The notes under the pieces were generated by a model. That model saw only the letters and a program-made list of their open reading frames with translations, had not been told where the DNA came from and ran no database searches. DNA of 7,170 nucleotides from contig JAGLCZ010000238.1 of assembly GCA_023145975.1 (NCBI GenBank), positions 1 through 7,170 on the forward strand, given 5' to 3'. The translations under genes were made by a program, and so were the position numbers. Every line of letters starts with the position of its first letter. The stretch's first letter is position 1. This DNA is from Candidatus Hydrogenedentota bacterium. Its GTDB lineage: Bacteria > Hydrogenedentota > Hydrogenedentia > Hydrogenedentales > CAITNO01. Below, one piece after another: positions 6,285-7,170 of this stretch.

Positions 6285-7170
6285 ATGACTAATGAAGAAT
6301 CCCTCCCCACCTTTGATGATTTCAATTTGGACGCACGCTGTGCGCGTGTATTACACAGAATGAAAATTATCACCCCTTCGCCTGTGCAGGCGCAGGCAAT
6401 ACCTCTTGTGCTGGACGGCAAAGACCTTGTGGTCACTGCTCAAACCGGTACAGGGAAAACTCTGGCATTTGCGTTGCCGGCACTGTCACGCCTTGCCGAA
6501 CACGGAAAATCCCGAAAAACCCGCATGCTGGTACTGGCTCCCACACGAGAGCTGTGTATACAGGTTGAACGGGTAATCATGGATTTCTGTAAGGCTCTGG
6601 GAATGCACAGTGCGCCCATTTATGGCGGCGTAGGCATGCATCCCCAAATAGATAAGCTTAGGCGCGGTTGTGACATTGTTGTCGCTACACCGGGTCGTCT
6701 GCTCGATCACATGTCTCGGGGTACAATAAAATTCAGAGATCTTGAAATACTGGCTTTTGATGAAGCAGACCGCATGTTGGATATGGGATTCATGCCTGAT
6801 ATCCAGCGCATACTCAAACAGGTACCCAAGGAACGCCAGACTCTGATGTTCTCGGCAACATTCCCGCCTGCTATCGAACGGCTTACCCACAACATGATGC
6901 GTAATCCAGAGCGAATCAGCATCGGTCGGGAATCCACGCCTGTTTCCACAGTACGTCAGCTGCTCATTCCTGTGCGGGATCAAGATAAGTTTGAAATGCT
7001 GCTTGAAATTTTGAAAAAGAAAGAAATTGACTCTGCTTTGGTTTTTCTGCGCACCATTCGCCGCACTGACCGCATAGCAAGAATGCTCAAACAAGCAGGG
7101 CAAAAAGCGACGCCAATACATGGTGATCTGGCACAATCACGCCGCCAACGTGCTCTCGACGGGTTCCGCA
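6285..7170 (+). CDS. DEAD-box ATP-dependent RNA helicase, 5' part
   Basis: The frame from the ATG at 6285 stays open to the window edge (295 complete codons), so the C-terminus is missing. The motifs of a DEAD-box RNA helicase appear in order: Q-motif region (FDDFNLD at 10-16, ITPSPVQAQAIP at 29-40), Walker A AQTGTGKT (52-59), PTREL (86-90), GG (114-115), TPGR (135-138), DEAD (159-162), SAT (190-192), then the second RecA-like domain with ALVFLRTIRRTDRIARML (251-268) and IHGDLAQSRRQRALDGF (278-294). All catalytic residues that can be seen are intact. The protein should unwind short RNA duplexes in ribosome assembly or RNA decay, most like the RhlE/RhlB group. It is cytoplasmic. No Shine-Dalgarno sequence precedes the ATG. 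The start is supported by the normal distance to the Q motif. It appears unrelated to the glycan cluster. Confidence 0.95.
   Translation, partial: MTNEESLPTFDDFNLDARCARVLHRMKIITPSPVQAQAIPLVLDGKDLVVTAQTGTGKTLAFALPALSRLAEHGKSRKTRMLVLAPTRELCIQVERVIMDFCKALGMHSAPIYGGVGMHPQIDKLRRGCDIVVATPGRLLDHMSRGTIKFRDLEILAFDEADRMLDMGFMPDIQRILKQVPKERQTLMFSATFPPAIERLTHNMMRNPERISIGRESTPVSTVRQLLIPVRDQDKFEMLLEILKKKEIDSALVFLRTIRRTDRIARMLKQAGQKATPIHGDLAQSRRQRALDGFR

Noticed and set aside
6486..7136. Long open frame (216 codons) on the minus strand
   Set aside because: It is antisense to the DEAD-box helicase, whose motifs are complete; the translation shows no recognisable domain.

Overview
The window looks like a chromosomal segment of a Gram-negative, glycan-degrading bacterium. 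A member of the PVC superphylum (Kiritimatiellota, Lentisphaerota or Verrucomicrobiota) is my best guess. This is inferred from the pairing of a heparinase-type lyase with a type I sulfatase, a YdbL-type lipoprotein, and a repeat of a style I associate with those genomes. No marker gene fixes the taxonomy.

Layout. Two intact genes lie on the minus strand at the left: a double zinc-ribbon protein (start 452, end 27) and a predicted lipoprotein joining a YnbE-like N-terminus to a YdbL/DUF1318 domain (start 1313, end 621). A decayed IS30-family element follows (about 1491-2578), with recognisable inverted repeats and a transposase broken by three single-base frameshifts. Next is a plus-strand cluster: a small SpoIIAA/STAS-like protein (2665-3063), an intact secreted PL12-like heparinase II/III family lyase (3116-5140, GTG start), and a sulfatase pseudogene (5176-5741). 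The sulfatase has a stop codon in its signal peptide, a frameshift after its active-site region, and has lost its C-terminal two thirds. Its broken end abuts an antisense remnant of an IS200-like (REP-associated) transposase, beside a block of GC-rich hairpins and CCCGTTGGG repeats (5890-6050). The window closes with the 5' part of a DEAD-box RNA helicase gene (6285 onward, running off the end).

How the parts relate. The lyase and sulfatase were probably co-transcribed and would have acted together on a sulfated polysaccharide outside the cytoplasm, the lyase cutting the chain and the sulfatase removing sulfate esters. Only the lyase is still intact. Mobile-element debris flanks the cluster on both sides, so this looks like an accessory locus in decay. 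I did not find a convincing new defence or regulatory system. The points most worth a second look are the hidden transposase remnant with its hairpin repeat, the multiply broken sulfatase, the His-to-Lys change next to a catalytic Asn in the lyase, and the YnbE-YdbL fusion lipoprotein.
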